52,455 nt of DNA from Cobetia crustatorum. Lineage in GTDB: Bacteria; Pseudomonadota; Gammaproteobacteria; Pseudomonadales; Halomonadaceae. The position numbers and the translations under genes were made by a program. The notes beneath the pieces were generated by a model, which had not been told where the DNA came from, made no database searches, and worked only from the letters and a program-made list of their open reading frames with translations. Every line of letters begins with the position of its first letter. Positions within the stretch are counted from its first letter, which is position 1. The DNA lies in assembly GCF_000591415.1 (NCBI RefSeq), contig NZ_JEMF01000040.1, forward strand, positions 1 through 52,455, given 5' to 3'. Positions 1 to 9,869 of the stretch are shown piece by piece.

Positions 1-47
1 CGCGTAAGCGTCGAGCTGATAAGGCCGCGAGCGCCACTTCGTCGTAG
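1..47 (+). CDS. Likely C-terminal end of RnfH-family protein (partial)
   Basis: An open frame enters from the left edge (codons from base 3) and stops at the TAG at 45-47. It encodes only RKRRADKAASATSS. The basic tail resembles the C-terminus of RnfH, a small ubiquitin-fold protein. In Pseudomonas and relatives rnfH lies directly beside bamE and convergent to it, as here. Fourteen residues are too few to prove the family, so the call rests mainly on gene order. The 100 nt from here to the bamE stop contain only a short AGTACT repeat and a weak ACTGA/TCAGT hairpin, with no clear terminator. Confidence 0.35.
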   Translation, partial: RKRRADKAASATSS

Positions 48-147
48 CGGCGGAGGATGATATAACTAGCACCCTGATCAAGCAGGCCACCCATGGGTGC
101 CCTGTTACGCGTAAGTACTGCAAGTGCGAGTACTGACTAATCAGTGA

Positions 148-576
148 TCAGCGTTCATCAGGCAGGTCAGCTGCGCCTGCCTTGCTCTCGGCACGATTAG
201 GCTGTGCAGCACGTGGGTCAATGTCCAGGTCCGGCACAATGACGGTCTCTTGGCCAATCTCGCCACTCGGGGTGATGGTAGACAGTGCATCGCCATCGAA
301 CGTCAGCGTCACACGCTTGTTGATGATGTCGCCGTCAGCTTTCTTGAGCCGATAGACGTAGTCCCAGCTACTCTCATTGAAGGGAGCGGTAAGCAACGGC
401 GAGCCCATCACATAGATGACCTGCTCACGGCTCATGCCCGGCTTCAATTGTTCAACCATTTCCGGCTTTATCAGGTTGCCCTGAGGAAGATCGCGTTTGT
501 AGACACTGAAGTAGCTGCACCCGGTGAGCAGCGACAGGGCGCTGCAAAAGGCGACTGTTTTGATCAAGTTTTGCAT
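148..576 (-). CDS. bamE: Outer membrane protein assembly factor BamE (SmpA/OmlA lipoprotein)
   Basis: BamE is a lipoprotein of the BAM complex, which folds beta-barrel proteins into the outer membrane. The 142-residue product has a lipoprotein signal peptide with lipobox LLTGC (lipidated Cys20). It is followed by the SmpA/OmlA domain with the family signature LKPGMSREQVIYVMGSP near residues 45-61 and a WDYVYR strand. A polar C-terminal extension rich in Ala, Glu and Asp runs past the conserved domain. The gene is divergent from fur, with 78 nt between the starts, the arrangement known in Pseudomonas. Both promoters must lie in that short gap. Confidence 0.93.
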   Translation of the reverse strand: MQNLIKTVAFCSALSLLTGCSYFSVYKRDLPQGNLIKPEMVEQLKPGMSREQVIYVMGSPLLTAPFNESSWDYVYRLKKADGDIINKRVTLTFDGDALSTITPSGEIGQETVIVPDLDIDPRAAQPNRAESKAGAADLPDER

Positions 577-654
577 TTGCCCTGAAGATTCCCTATCGTT
601 TTGCCTTGGCCGATCATACCTGATACATCAAGCGACTGCGAAGAGTACCCCAGC

Positions 655-1077
655 ATGGCCGATCAGAACCATGAACTGCGCAAGGCGGGGCTCAAGGTAA
701 CCTTACCGCGAGTCAAGATCCTGCAGATCCTCGAGAAATCGATGGATCGACATTTGAGTGCCGAGGACGTGTATAAAGCGTTGCTGGAGGCTGGCGAAGA
801 TGTCGGCCTGGCGACGGTATATCGTGTGCTCACCCAGTTCGAAACTGCTGGACTGGTGATGCGCCACAACTTCGATGGCGGCCATGCTGTCTTCGAGTTG
901 TCCCAGGAAGAACACCATGACCACATGGTATGTCTGGACAGCGGTGAGATCATAGAGTTCTGTGACCCTGAAATTGAGCGCCGTCAGCGTGAGATTGTCG
1001 AGGAGCACGGTTACGAATTGGTCGAGCATGCGTTGGTTCTCTATGTGCGCCCCAAGGGCACAAAGAGCGACAGCTAA
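655..1077 (+). CDS. fur: Ferric uptake regulator Fur
   Basis: Fur is the dimeric Fe(II)-dependent repressor of iron uptake genes. The ATG at 655 gives a 140-residue protein beginning MADQNHELRKAGLKVTLPR, the usual Fur N-terminus; the longer open frame from 601 has no family support. The winged helix (about residues 10-80, including ATVYRVLTQFE) is followed by the metal site HHDHMVC. The E. coli CxxC zinc pair is not kept: the sequence reads CLDSG, with Ser at the second Cys, as in Pseudomonas Fur. The C-terminus is short and lacks the His/Cys-rich tail of enterobacterial Fur. A strong hairpin at 1126-1172 follows. Confidence 0.95.
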   Translation: MADQNHELRKAGLKVTLPRVKILQILEKSMDRHLSAEDVYKALLEAGEDVGLATVYRVLTQFETAGLVMRHNFDGGHAVFELSQEEHHDHMVCLDSGEIIEFCDPEIERRQREIVEEHGYELVEHALVLYVRPKGTKSDS

Positions 1078-1125
1078 CGCGTATCGTGTCAGGGATGACG
1101 AGCGGTAGGTGTTTGACACGCCAGG

Positions 1126-1172
1126 CAGACACACAAACGGCCGCCCCAAAAGGGTGGCCGTTTGTGTGTCTG
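1126..1172. terminator. Bidirectional terminator-like hairpin between fur and recN
   Basis: Two perfect 17-nt arms (1126-1142 and 1156-1172) flank a 13-nt loop whose ends (GCCC/GGGT) can extend the stem. The arms are AC-rich on one side and GT-rich on the other. It lies between the convergent fur and recN genes, 49 nt after the fur stop, so it can serve both. There is no long U-run on either side. Confidence 0.75.
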
Positions 1173-1237
1173 AAGGATAAGTGTCTGTGCGACGAATGGA
1201 CTGCGCCGCTTGGCTCAATAGGTACCGATTGGCCGGG

Positions 1238-2908
1238 TTAATGGCGACTGTCGGTGGCACCTAGCATTTCGCGGGCATGAGCCAGGGTCTGCTCGGATAG
1301 GTGAATGCCCCCTAGCATGCGTGCCAGCTCACGCACTCGACCGCTCTCGTCCAGCAACTCCATGTGAGTACGAGTGTTGTTGTTCTCGGCCTGCTTCTCG
1401 ATATGCAGATGCTGATGTGCCTGTGCAGCGACCTGCGGCAGGTGAGTAACGGTTAACACTTGCCCTTTGTCACCCAGGCGGCGTAGTAACTGGCCAACAA
1501 TCTCCGCCGTGGCACCAGAGATACCGACATCCACCTCATCGAACACCAAGCTGGGAATCGTTGAGCGACTCGCCGCGACGACCTGAATCGCCAGGGAGAC
1601 GCGTGACAGCTCGCCGCCAGAGGCCACTTTGGCCAGTGCGCGGGGTGGTTGCCCCGGATTGGCGCTAATGCGGAAGTGGATGCGCTCCATACCTTCTGGC
1701 TGCGGGCGCTCACGCGCCTCAATGGCGACTTCGAAGGTCGCCTTGGCCATGCCAAGAAAGGCCAGCTGACCTTGAATGTCACTGGCAAGGCTGGGAGCGG
1801 CGGCGGTACGTCGGGATCCTACCTCGGTGGCTAATGTCTTCCAGCTATCGCGGCGACTGGCGACTTCTTCGCGTAGTACTTCGATGGCGTCTTCGTCTCC
1901 ACCGAGCCCTTCCAGTTCTTCGCTCAGGCGTTGATGCAGGCCATGCAGTTCGTCCGGCATGACATGATGCTTGCGGGCGATCTGGTGAATGCGCCCCAGG
2001 CGTTCATCGACAAAGGCGAGACGCTCGGGGTCGAGCTCAGTGACTTCGATGAAGCGATGCAATTCGCGTGCGGCTTCCTCAATCTGGATACGTGCTTCAT
2101 CCAGCATGCCAAGGGCGCTGGCCAGTGCGCCTCGTTCGTTGCCCGGCAAGTGCGTCAGGCGAGTCACGGCCTGATTGATCCGCACCAGCGCGCCCTCGTC
2201 ATCGTGATCACAGCAATCGACAGCGGCTTGTGCTTCTTCGAGAGTCTGCTCGGCATTGGCCAGAGTTTCCTGCTCCTGCTCCAGCGCCTCAAGCTCCCCC
2301 TCGCTCAGTGCGAGTTCGTCGAGTTCTTCTACCTGATATCTCAGCAGTTGCCGGCGCGCACGTATTTCGTCGCCGTCATTGCTCATGCGTTTGAGCCGCC
2401 GATGTGCGTCTTGCCATTGCCGGAATTCTTCGCGTAGCTGAGCTGTCTGAGGCTCGAGGCCGGCATACTCATCCAGCTGGCGCAGATGCGTCTCTTCCTT
2501 GAGTAGCGAGTGGTGGGCGTGCTGTGAGTGGATGTCGATCAGACACTCTCCCAGCTCGCGTAAGTCACTGATGGTGCAGGGCGTGCCGTTGATCCAGGCT
2601 TTGGAGCGGCCACTGGCCGTGATGACACGGCGCAGCAAGCAGTCGTCGCTGCCAAGCTCGCGCTCATCCAGCCATTGGCGAGCTTCGGCCAGTCCACTGA
2701 TGTCAAAGCGTGCAATGATGTCGGCCCGCTCGGCGCCGTGGCGTACGCTACCGGCGTCGGCGCGCTCGCCCAGGCACAGGCCGAGCGCGCCGAGCAGGAT
2801 GGACTTGCCGGCACCGGTCTCACCGGTGATGGCGGTCATGCCACGTCGGAAATCGAGTTCCAATGTCTCGACAATGGCAAAGTCGTGAATGGCGAGCTGG
2901 AGCAGCAT
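1238..2908 (-). CDS. recN: DNA repair protein RecN
   Basis: RecN is an SMC-like ATPase acting in recombinational repair of double-strand breaks. The start at 2908 (MLLQLAIHDFAIV) is chosen because a strong GGAGGT ribosome binding site sits 4 nt upstream and because it is the family N-terminus; the open frame extends 12 codons further upstream. The 556-residue protein has Walker A GETGAGKS (residues 29-36), a long coiled-coil centre rich in Glu, Leu and Arg, the ABC signature ASGGELSRVSLAIQ and Walker B LVFDEVDVGISG. An SOS-type operator lies 84 nt upstream (2992-3007), so damage induction through LexA is likely. Confidence 0.96.
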   Translation of the reverse strand: MLLQLAIHDFAIVETLELDFRRGMTAITGETGAGKSILLGALGLCLGERADAGSVRHGAERADIIARFDISGLAEARQWLDERELGSDDCLLRRVITASGRSKAWINGTPCTISDLRELGECLIDIHSQHAHHSLLKEETHLRQLDEYAGLEPQTAQLREEFRQWQDAHRRLKRMSNDGDEIRARRQLLRYQVEELDELALSEGELEALEQEQETLANAEQTLEEAQAAVDCCDHDDEGALVRINQAVTRLTHLPGNERGALASALGMLDEARIQIEEAARELHRFIEVTELDPERLAFVDERLGRIHQIARKHHVMPDELHGLHQRLSEELEGLGGDEDAIEVLREEVASRRDSWKTLATEVGSRRTAAAPSLASDIQGQLAFLGMAKATFEVAIEARERPQPEGMERIHFRISANPGQPPRALAKVASGGELSRVSLAIQVVAASRSTIPSLVFDEVDVGISGATAEIVGQLLRRLGDKGQVLTVTHLPQVAAQAHQHLHIEKQAENNNTRTHMELLDESGRVRELARMLGGIHLSEQTLAHAREMLGATDSRH

Positions 2909-2991
2909 GACTACCTCCGGGGGAAGCTGGGGCGCACCGTGCAAGGCAGGACCCGTGATTTAAATCGCGAGTAAGCGATGCCGTCGCTATA

Positions 2992-3007
2992 CAGTATGTT
3001 TATACAG
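2992..3007 (-). promoter_or_regulatory. LexA (SOS) box upstream of recN
   Basis: On the minus strand the sequence reads CTGTATAAACATACTG, 13 of 16 matches to the LexA consensus CTGTATATATATACAG. Two further CTGTATA half-sites flank it (minus strand of 2985-2995 and 3020-3030). The recN promoters of E. coli also carry multiple LexA sites. The -10 region of recN (TATAGC on the minus strand) overlaps this cluster. Confidence 0.7.
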
Positions 3008-3088
3008 TGCGTATGGCTTTTTATACAGCAGACCTCGGTGTCCTTCAATCCACGCACGGCACCTGAAAGAGAAAAGCGGCCGTCAAGA

Positions 3089-3116
3089 CTTGAGAAGCAA
3101 GGTGCTGTCCCCATAT
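3089..3116 (+). promoter_or_regulatory. Sigma-32 heat-shock promoter of grpE
   Basis: The -35 element CTTGAGA (3089-3095) and the -10 element CCCCATAT (3109-3116) are separated by 13 nt. The sigma-32 consensus is CTTGAAA, a gap of 11-16, then CCCCATNT, so only one base differs. The grpE start is about 160 nt downstream. Confidence 0.85.
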
Positions 3117-3283
3117 AGAAGCCCAGACAGCTTTTGGTTGGCAGCAATGGCTTTGCCTTGCTGCTCTTTCAGGCAACTCATGGCCTGCCTGTATGTCATT
3201 CGCCGCAGCATGTTTACGCGGCAGTATCAGCAGGCCGCGAACGAGGGCAATGGCGCACAGACGTCGGCCCGCAGGAGATCAGC

Positions 3284-3913
3284 ATGGCTCAGGACCCGCA
3301 GACCCCGATGGATGAAGAGCTTCAGCGCGCCGATCGTGAAGCCGAGCCGCAGCCGGAAACACCGGCAGGTGAAGTGATCGACAATGTGCTGGATGCCGAT
3401 GATGTCGCCTCCGAAAGTGAAGGTGCATTGGTCGACAACCCGGAAGCCGAAATGTTGGCCGCTCAGGTTGAAGAGCTGGAGCAGGCTGTACAGGAAGCGA
3501 AAGACCAGGCATTGCGTGCCGCAGCTGACGCCCAGAATTCGCGTCGCCGTGCGGAGCAGGAAGCCGAGAAGGCGCGCAAGTTCGCGCTGGAGAAGTTCAT
3601 CAAGGAAATGCTGCCGGTGATCGACTCGCTTGAAAAGGCGCTCGAATCCATGAGCAGCGATGAGGCAGCCCAGACGCATATCGAGGGCATTGAGATGACC
3701 TTGAAAATGCAGCTGGATGCTCTGGTCAAGTCCGGCGTCGAGCAGCTTGACCCGCATGGCGAGCCCTTCGATCCGGAATACCATCAGGCGGTTGCAATGG
3801 TGCCGTCCCCGGATGCCGAGCCGAATAGCGTCATCGATGTGATGCAGAAGGGCTACACCCTGAACGGTCGTCTTGTTCGTCCGGCCATGGTGGCGGTCAG
3901 CAAGGCGCCTTAG
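3284..3913 (+). CDS. grpE: Nucleotide exchange factor GrpE
   Basis: GrpE is the co-chaperone that releases ADP from DnaK. The ATG at 3284 ([13 protein letters not shown]) is preceded by AGGAGA and gives 209 residues; the upstream open frame to 3134 has no family support. An acidic disordered N-terminus is followed by the long dimer coiled coil (about residues 55-115, with [19 protein letters not shown]). The beta-domain follows, with family signatures [13 protein letters not shown] and [21 protein letters not shown] near the end. It is the first gene of grpE-dnaK-dnaJ and has its own sigma-32 promoter. Confidence 0.96.
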   Translation: MAQDPQTPMDEELQRADREAEPQPETPAGEVIDNVLDADDVASESEGALVDNPEAEMLAAQVEELEQAVQEAKDQALRAAADAQNSRRRAEQEAEKARKFALEKFIKEMLPVIDSLEKALESMSSDEAAQTHIEGIEMTLKMQLDALVKSGVEQLDPHGEPFDPEYHQAVAMVPSPDAEPNSVIDVMQKGYTLNGRLVRPAMVAVSKAP

Positions 3914-4016
3914 AGCGCGGTGTGGGGAGGTGGGTCTATTTGGTTGAAGAAGGACCATATGCCCGCCCTACGGGGGCTGAGGGGTGATTATGCAGATAAA
4001 AAATGCAATCACGGCC

Positions 4017-4044
4017 CTTGAAACCCCAGCACGTGACCCCACCT
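4017..4044 (+). promoter_or_regulatory. Sigma-32 heat-shock promoter of dnaK
   Basis: A perfect -35 element CTTGAAA (4017-4023), a 13-nt gap and a -10 element CCCCACCT (4037-4044, one mismatch) precede dnaK by 84 nt. The gap equals that of the grpE promoter. The 215 nt between grpE and dnaK hold no other clear signal. Confidence 0.85.
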
Positions 4045-4128
4045 ATTGAAGCAAGTTCAGGTACCGAAACAAGGTACCGACATCCAGATTTATCTTTCAG
4101 GCTAGCAACAGATTCGAGGTATATGATT

Positions 4129-6050
4129 ATGGGACGCATCATCGGTATTGACTTGGGTACTACCAACTCTTGTGTGGCAGTGCTCGACGGCGACAAGACC
4201 AAGGTCATCGAGAACGCTGAAGGCGGCCGTACAACGCCGTCCATCGTTGCCTACACCGACGACAACGAGATCCTCGTGGGTCAGTCGGCCAAGCGCCAGG
4301 CAGTGACCAATCCGGAGAACACTCTCTATGCGGTCAAGCGTCTGATCGGTCGCAAGTTCAAGGATGATGTGGTTCAGAAAGACATCAAGATGGTGCCGTA
4401 CAAGATTGTCGAAGCTGACAATGGCGATGCTTGGGTCCAGGTAAAAGACAAGCGCATGGCACCGCCGCAGATCAGTGCGGAAATCCTCAAGAAGATGAAA
4501 AAGACCGCCGAAGACTACCTGGGCGAAGAAGTGACCGAAGCCGTCATCACCGTGCCGGCATACTTCAACGACTCCCAGCGTCAGGCGACCAAGGACGCCG
4601 GTCGTATCGCGGGCCTTGAAGTCAAGCGCATCATCAACGAGCCGACGGCAGCCGCACTCGCCTATGGCATGGACAAGTCTCGTGGTGACAAGACCATCGC
4701 TGTCTATGACTTGGGTGGCGGTACCTTCGATATCTCCATCATCGAAGTTGCTGATGTTGACGGCGAAACCCAATTTGAAGTGTTGGCCACCAATGGCGAT
4801 ACCTTCCTGGGTGGCGAAGATTTCGACATGTATCTGATCAACTTCCTCGTGGATCAGTTCAAAGCTGATAGTGGCATCGATCTGTCTGGCGACAACCTTG
4901 CCATGCAGCGCCTGAAGGAAGCTTCCGAGAAGGCCAAGATTGAGCTGTCCAGCGCCCAGCAGACTGACGTCAACCTGCCGTACATCACTGCAGACAACAC
5001 CGGCCCGAAGCACCTGAACGTCAAGGTGACTCGTTCCAAGCTTGAGTCTCTGGTTGATGAGCTGGTCGCACGCTCGCTGAAGCCGTGCAAGACCGCTTTG
5101 GCTGATGCTGGCCTGACAGCTGCTGAAATCGACGACGTGATTCTGGTCGGTGGTCAGACGCGCATGCCGCTGGTCCAGTCCAAGGTGGCTGAGTTCTTCG
5201 GTAAAGAAGCTCGCAAGGACGTCAACCCGGATGAAGCGGTCGCTGTTGGCGCCGGCATCCAGGGCGGCGTGCTGGGTGGCGACGTCAAGGACGTGCTGCT
5301 GCTCGACGTGACTCCGCTGACGCTGGGCATCGAGACCATGGGTGGCGTGCTGACCCCGCTGATCGAGAAGAACACCACCATCCCGACCAAGAAGTCTCAG
5401 GTGTTCTCCACCGCTGACGACAATCAGGCGCGGTGACCATCCATGTCCTGCAGGGTGAGCGCAAGCAAGCCGCACAGAACAAGTCTCTGGGTCGCTTCGA
5501 TCTGGCTGACATTCCGCCGGCACCGCGTGGCGTTCCGCAGATCGAAGTTGCCTTTGATCTGGATGCCAACGGTATCTTGAACGTGTCCGCCAAGGACAAG
5601 GCCACCGGTAAAGAGCAGTCCATCGTCATCAAATCTTCTAGCGGCTTGTCCGACGAAGAGATCGAACAGATGGTGCGCGACGCTGAGGCCAACGCGGACG
5701 AAGACAAGAAGTTCGAGGAAATGGTCCAGCTGCGCAATCAGGCCGACGGCATGATCCATGCGACCAAGAAGACACTGACCGAAGCCGGTGACAAGGCAGA
5801 AGCCAGCGAGAAGGAAGCTATCGAGACGGCCATCTCTGAGCTTGAAGAAGCGCTGAAGGGCGATGACAAGGATGCTATCCAGTCCAAGCTGGACGCGCTG
5901 ACCGAAGCTTCCGGCAACCTGGCGCAGAAGCTTTACGCCGAGCAGAGTGCTCAGGGCGAGCAGGCAGCCGAAGGCGAGTCTGCTCAGAAGCAGGACGATG
6001 ACGTGGTTGACGCCGAGTACGAGGAAGTCAACGACGACAAGAAGTCCTGA
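4129..6050 (+). CDS. dnaK: Chaperone DnaK (Hsp70), reading frame broken by one missing base near 5426
   Basis: DnaK is the ATP-driven Hsp70 chaperone. The start at 4129 ([15 protein letters not shown]) has GAGGT 8 nt upstream. Phosphate and nucleotide motifs [22 protein letters not shown] and [10 protein letters not shown] are present, and the C-terminus ends in the usual acidic tail [11 protein letters not shown]. The frame stops after DDNQAR at 5436 and continues one base earlier as [19 protein letters not shown]. Related proteins read DNQ, a small residue, then [10 protein letters not shown]. Restoring one G (GGCGGCGG instead of the observed GGCGCGG at 5427-5433) joins both parts into 640 residues, the normal length. 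A sequencing error is more likely than a real break in this gene. Confidence 0.93.
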
Positions 6051-6079
6051 GTGATTTCTTGATAGACGTCTGACGACAG

Positions 6080-6107
6080 CGCGGGAGCCTTGCGAAGGTG
6101 TCCCGCG
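6080..6107 (+). terminator. Hairpin between dnaK and dnaJ (partial terminator or processing site)
   Basis: CGCGGGA (6080-6086) pairs with TCCCGCG (6101-6107), with an inner CCTT/AAGG pair, and is followed by a T-rich stretch broken by G (TTGTTGTTT). It could reduce read-through from dnaK into dnaJ or stabilise the dnaK message. dnaJ starts 113 nt later and no separate sigma-32 promoter is visible in between. Confidence 0.5.
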
Positions 6108-6219
6108 TTGTTGTTTGTATCGGTTGCGCATGGCGCCAGCCGCGAGTCACCGGTGCAAACCGGAATTCCAGAACAGATCGGCAGCCTGAGGCTGCCAGCA
6201 ATCCAGGCGGACCTGATCC

Positions 6220-7362
6220 ATGTCCAAGCGTGATTATTACGAAGTGCTTGGTGTCGAGCGTGGCGCCGACACCAAGGACATCAAAAAGGCGTACCGGCGC
6301 CTGGCTCAGAAGCATCATCCTGACCGTAACCCGGACGACGAAACCTCCTCGGACAAGTTCCGCGAGGTGTCAGAAGCCTATGAAGTTCTGTCCGATGCTG
6401 ACAAGCGCGCTGCGTATGACCAGTTCGGTCATGCCGGTGTCGATGGTCAAGCGGGCGGTGGTGGCGGCGGCTTTGGCGGCGGTGCCGGTGGTTTCGGTGA
6501 TGTGTTCGGCGATGTCTTTGGTGACATCTTCGGTGGCGGCGGTGGTCGTCGTAATCCGAATGCACCGCAGCGTGGTAGCGATCTGCGCTACAACCTCGAT
6601 ATCGATCTGGAGTCGGCTGTTGCTGGCACGACGGTCGATATCCGCGTGCCGCGTCTTGCAGCGTGTGGCCACTGTGACGGCGATGGTGCCGAGCCGGGTT
6701 CCAGCAAGGAAACCTGCCCGACCTGTCACGGCATGGGTAAGGTACGCATGCAGCAGGGCTTCTTTGCAGTTGAGCAGGCGTGTCCGACCTGTCACGGCCG
6801 TGGCGAGAAGATCAGCGTGCCATGCCGCAAGTGTCACGGTGAAGGCCGCGTGCAGGAATCCAAGACGCTATCCGTCAAGATTCCGCCGGGTGTCGATACC
6901 GGTGACCGCATTCGTCTGAATGGCGAAGGCGAAGGCGGTATCAATGGTGGCCCCGCGGGCGATCTCTACGTGCAGGTCAATCTGCGCGAACATGAGATCT
7001 TCAAGCGCGATGGCCGTCACTTGCAGTGCGAAGTGCCGATCAGCTTCGTCGATGCTGCGCTGGGTGGTGAGCTCAAGGTGCCGACCCTCGATGGGCGCGT
7101 TGTGCTCAAGATCCCGGCTGAGACCCAGACAGGCAAGTTGTTCCGCTTGCGTGGCAAGGGCGTCAAGCCAGTGCGTGGCGGTCCGGCAGGTGATCTGCTG
7201 TGCAAGGTGGTCATTGAGACTCCTGTTAGCCTCAACGAGGAACAGAAGGAGCTGCTACGTCAGTTCCAGCAGAGCCTCGGTGATACCGGCAAGAGCCACT
7301 CGCCGAAAGAGAATAGCTTCTTCGATGGCGTGAAGAAGTTCTTCGAAGACATGAAGCCGTAG
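6220..7362 (+). CDS. dnaJ: Chaperone DnaJ (Hsp40)
   Basis: DnaJ delivers substrates to DnaK and stimulates its ATPase. The 380-residue protein has all type I domains in order: J domain with the HPD triad ([10 protein letters not shown], about residues 33-42), a Gly/Phe-rich linker (about 75-115), four zinc-binding CxxCxGxG repeats ([32 protein letters not shown]), and the C-terminal substrate and dimer domains. It is the last gene of the heat-shock operon and is followed by a strong terminator at 7386. Confidence 0.97.
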   Translation: MSKRDYYEVLGVERGADTKDIKKAYRRLAQKHHPDRNPDDETSSDKFREVSEAYEVLSDADKRAAYDQFGHAGVDGQAGGGGGGFGGGAGGFGDVFGDVFGDIFGGGGGRRNPNAPQRGSDLRYNLDIDLESAVAGTTVDIRVPRLAACGHCDGDGAEPGSSKETCPTCHGMGKVRMQQGFFAVEQACPTCHGRGEKISVPCRKCHGEGRVQESKTLSVKIPPGVDTGDRIRLNGEGEGGINGGPAGDLYVQVNLREHEIFKRDGRHLQCEVPISFVDAALGGELKVPTLDGRVVLKIPAETQTGKLFRLRGKGVKPVRGGPAGDLLCKVVIETPVSLNEEQKELLRQFQQSLGDTGKSHSPKENSFFDGVKKFFEDMKP

Positions 7363-7385
7363 GCCGCTGCCTTCAGGCTGCATGT

Positions 7386-7427
7386 AAAAGCCCCGCCTCT
7401 CGATTGCTCGGGAGGCGGGGCTTTTTT
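7386..7427 (+). terminator. Intrinsic terminator after dnaJ (bidirectional)
   Basis: Perfect 14-bp arms (7386-7399 and 7412-7425) with a GC-rich core CCCCGCCTC/GAGGCGGGG flank a 12-nt loop and are followed by a T-run. AAAA at the left arm also gives a U-run for the convergent gene ending at 7472. Confidence 0.9.
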
Positions 7428-7471
7428 GTGTCTGCTCGATAGGATGTTGGTGAGCGATAAAAGCTGAGTGC

Positions 7472-8497
7472 TTACTTCTCGTCAGGGTGCGTAAAGGCCT
7501 CGGGTTCGATCACCGCGAAACAACTCAGCAGTGTGGTCTGGAAGGAGCTGAAGTTGTCGTCCGAGATCATCAGGAAGCGATTGCCATTGATGCGTGTCAA
7601 TCCCTCGAAGTTATCCAGTGACCAGCCTTCACCAGTCGACAGGCGGGCGAGAGTGCGCACCTCGACCTGAGTGCCGGGGTCACCAAGATGCGCGCGGCGT
7701 AGACTGATAATGAGTGGGAAGGGCGGCGAGAAAGCCCGCTCCAGCATTAGCATGTCGCCATCCGGCAGCATTTCCATGGCCGTCAGGCTGGAGTTGCTAT
7801 CGCTTGCTAGTGGATAGGTCCACTCGTATTTTCCATCAACGGTGAAGAGTCGCGTAGTGCCTTCACTCATATTTTCAGGCGTGGACTCCAGACCCGCTAT
7901 CAGCCCGTACTGTGGATGAAGTGCCAATGCCTCCATTCCATGATTCGGGGCTGCTCCGCGTGCACCATTAGGCGAGATAGGTTCGTGGACTGCCAGGCCG
8001 CTGGGCAAGAACTGCTCGACGCGAGGCTGTTGCTCAAAGCTGATGGCCAGTCGTGTATCACCGCGGCGATCATTATCGCTATGTAGCAGCTGCATGCCTT
8101 CAGCGTCGCTCAGCGTACCTTGCAGAGAGATATCAGTTTCATCGCGTAGTGTGTAAGTCTTGAGCGCCTTGGCACCGATCAACTCACCATGACGGAAGGC
8201 GAGCCGCAGGCGGTGAAGCCAGCCACGGTCCGAGACGGCGTACAGCAAGGACTCATCCTGGTCCCACCCGATATCAGAGAGCCCGCCCACTGGAGTGCCG
8301 TCCAGCCACTTGCCGGGCAGCTTGAGGGTGCCGCACCACTGAATTTCGGGAATGTCGGCCATTTTTTCTGGTGCGGCCAGTGTATAAGGGCGCGGATGTA
8401 CGCCGCAGGCACCAAGTAGGCTGGCGAGCGCAACGAGAATGCTGACGGCGATAATCTGGCGGCAGGAGACACGTGCAGTGCGATGAAGTGCAGGCAT
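7472..8497 (-). CDS. Esterase-like (phytase-like beta-propeller) lipoprotein
   Basis: This is a 341-residue predicted lipoprotein. A long basic N-terminus (RTARVSCRQ), a hydrophobic segment and the lipobox LLGAC give a lipidated Cys at about residue 31. The mature part resembles the esterase-like activity of phytase family: GLSDIGWDQDESLLYAVSDRG early, an EGM motif, then EALALHPQYGLIAGLES and EGLTRINGNRFLMISDDN near the end. These blocks fit a beta-propeller, but the substrate cannot be told from sequence. The gene stands alone, convergent to dnaJ and divergent from dapB. It is not part of the conserved dnaJ-dapB block in Pseudomonas, so it is a lineage-specific insertion or retention. Confidence 0.75.
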   Translation of the reverse strand: MPALHRTARVSCRQIIAVSILVALASLLGACGVHPRPYTLAAPEKMADIPEIQWCGTLKLPGKWLDGTPVGGLSDIGWDQDESLLYAVSDRGWLHRLRLAFRHGELIGAKALKTYTLRDETDISLQGTLSDAEGMQLLHSDNDRRGDTRLAISFEQQPRVEQFLPSGLAVHEPISPNGARGAAPNHGMEALALHPQYGLIAGLESTPENMSEGTTRLFTVDGKYEWTYPLASDSNSSLTAMEMLPDGDMLMLERAFSPPFPLIISLRRAHLGDPGTQVEVRTLARLSTGEGWSLDNFEGLTRINGNRFLMISDDNFSSFQTTLLSCFAVIEPEAFTHPDEK

Positions 8498-8684
8498 GCT
8501 GACTCCGAAGGCTGAGCGATGATAAAGAGAATGTCACAACACGATAATGAACCCCAGCATGGTGATACTCCAGCGCGTAATCGTCACCTATACATGACGT
8601 CAGCCAAGGAAGCAGGCGGCTGATATACTCGGTGCCAGAACATGCGACGCATCCAGCAGGTGCGTCCGTCATCATTGGCAATAA

Positions 8685-9506
<822 letters not shown>

Positions 9507-9733
9507 GATGTGTGGCCGTGCTTGTGAAGTGAGTTGCCGGGAGTCACAGGCGCCTCCGATAACGACGGCTATCCCTTCATGGCATTAACAAGCGCGGCTG
9601 ACGACTTTTTGAAAGCTGTCGACTCCGTCAAGATGTGATCAGAAGGCATGCTTCTCATGGCCAGAGTCATCATCAAATGGCGTTATCAATGAGTCGTGTG
9701 GGCAGGTGAATGGAAATTCGTGATCCCGATAAC

Positions 9734-9763
9734 CTGACTACAGTGACGAAACGTCCGTATAGT
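9734..9763 (+). promoter_or_regulatory. Candidate sigma-70 promoter of carAB
   Basis: CTGACT (9734-9739) and TATAGT (9758-9763) are separated by 18 nt. This would start transcription near 9770, about 310 nt ahead of carA and upstream of the terminator at 9880. The assignment rests on two hexamers only. Confidence 0.4.
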
Positions 9764-9869
9764 GGGCGCTGTCGCTTGTTTTCACTCCGTGCTCGGGGTG
9801 GCTAGAACCGCCAAATTCCGGTAATCTCTACCCAATTTGGCCGCATACGGGCCAGAGGCATTCCGAAGA

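Noticed and set aside
5424-5436. Programmed -1 frameshifting in dnaK
   Set aside because: No slippery heptamer, no known family precedent, and the same kind of one-base loss occurs in other core genes of this window.
4102-5523. Long 473-codon open frame antisense to dnaK
   Set aside because: It is a shadow of the high-GC dnaK coding strand without protein family features.
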